This document shows positions 63,692-64,000 of a stretch of 64,000 nt of DNA, piece after piece. The DNA comes from DTU052 sp050951725 (GTDB lineage: Bacteria > Bacillota > Syntrophomonadia > Syntrophomonadales > DTU052): contig JBMNJO010000019.1 in NCBI GenBank assembly GCA_050951725.1, positions 62,001 to 126,000 of the forward strand. The letters are read 5' to 3'. The notes below the pieces were generated by a model. That model was not told the origin of the DNA. It was given only the letters and a program-made list of their open reading frames with translations, and searched no databases. The translations under genes and the position numbers were made by a program. How positions within the stretch are numbered: position 1 is the first letter of the stretch; each line of letters opens with the position of its first letter.

Positions 63692-64000
63692 TATTAGACC
63701 TCCCTACTCATAATTTAGGAACTGCATACTTATGGTTTGCTCCCTGGCACTGCTCGTAGGAACTGTGCTCAAGTTGAAAAACCTGTCCTTGTGTCTTCGA
63801 AATATGTAATCCCTTGTTCTGATTATAATCCAAATGATGCTAATGAAGAACCTAGTTATTGTGGATGATGATGCCATATCAGCCGCGTAATGTACCAGGA
63901 GAGTTAACATCTTGCGACTTGTATCTGCCAACCTTCCACAATTTACTTATTACCAGAGTGCTTCGTCTTATTGGTTAAGTGATCCGCTGGCCAAGGCTGA
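63692..64000. other. Upstream region of the stalk-domain gene
   Basis: No gene was recognised in the last 300 bp; the minus-strand frame at 63704-63931 has no ribosome-binding site or family resemblance. It presumably carries the promoter for the leftward stalk-domain gene. Confidence 0.4.

Noticed and set aside
63704..63931. Small minus-strand frame upstream of the stalk-domain gene
   Set aside because: No ribosome-binding site, unusual composition and no recognisable domain.

Overview
The window reads as a low-GC Gram-positive (Firmicutes) chromosome, most likely an anaerobic clostridial or syntrophomonad-type bacterium. This is inferred from strong Shine-Dalgarno sites, NifS/MnmA sulfur genes, an acyl-CoA synthetase, DUF2935, DUF169 and a copper-amine-oxidase-like stalk-domain protein, plus Tn4451-type and IS21/IS1182/IS1634 elements. 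No rRNA, tRNA or CRISPR array was seen.

Region 1 (1-5.1 kb, minus strand) is a five-gene operon: a RuBisCO-like protein, two paralogous PF09370 TIM-barrel proteins (one cut by the window edge), a ComB-type phosphatase and a UPF0261 (Tm-1 N-terminal-like) protein. It looks like an uncharacterised carbon-acid pathway. Region 2 (5.4-17.6 kb) is core metabolism: nifS, cysK, mnmA, an EamA permease, a SsuA/TauA-like ABC transporter, a polar amino-acid ABC transporter and an acyl-CoA synthetase.

Region 3 (17.7-60.3 kb) is a 42-kb nest of mobile DNA, bounded by a 70-bp direct repeat derived from the acyl-CoA synthetase terminator. Many layers can be undone by eye from target-site duplications (TSDs). 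An IS21 relative (IS21-A, 17765-18912 plus 37970-39340) has its istA split by a 19.05-kb composite transposon (18913-37963, outer 6-bp TSD CCTTGT). That transposon is flanked by two copies of a 3-kb element encoding a DUF6431 zinc-ribbon protein, a DDE transposase and an ExeA/TniB-like ATPase. Its cargo is an AT-rich four-gene candidate defence module: an RHH-like protein, an HNH nuclease, a DUF262-HNH protein and a HEPN-like protein. The HEPN-like gene is split by two independent insertions, one of which is itself interrupted by a third element. Removing them by their TSDs restores a continuous 309-codon frame.

Right of IS21-A lies a phage/transposon hybrid element (about 39.3-48.9 kb) with a serine recombinase (split by a second identical IS21-C copy), a TnpW-like protein, a lone HK97-type capsid protein, an IS1182 insertion and a frameshifted NrS-1/P4-type primase. 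A complete type I restriction-modification operon with an XRE regulator follows (49.6-55.7 kb), and its HsdS carries four tandem ELTA/TAEL repeats. An IS1634-type element and another IS21 element (IS21-D) close the island. Region 4 (60.4-64 kb) returns to chromosomal genes: DUF2935, DUF169 and a secreted stalk-domain protein.
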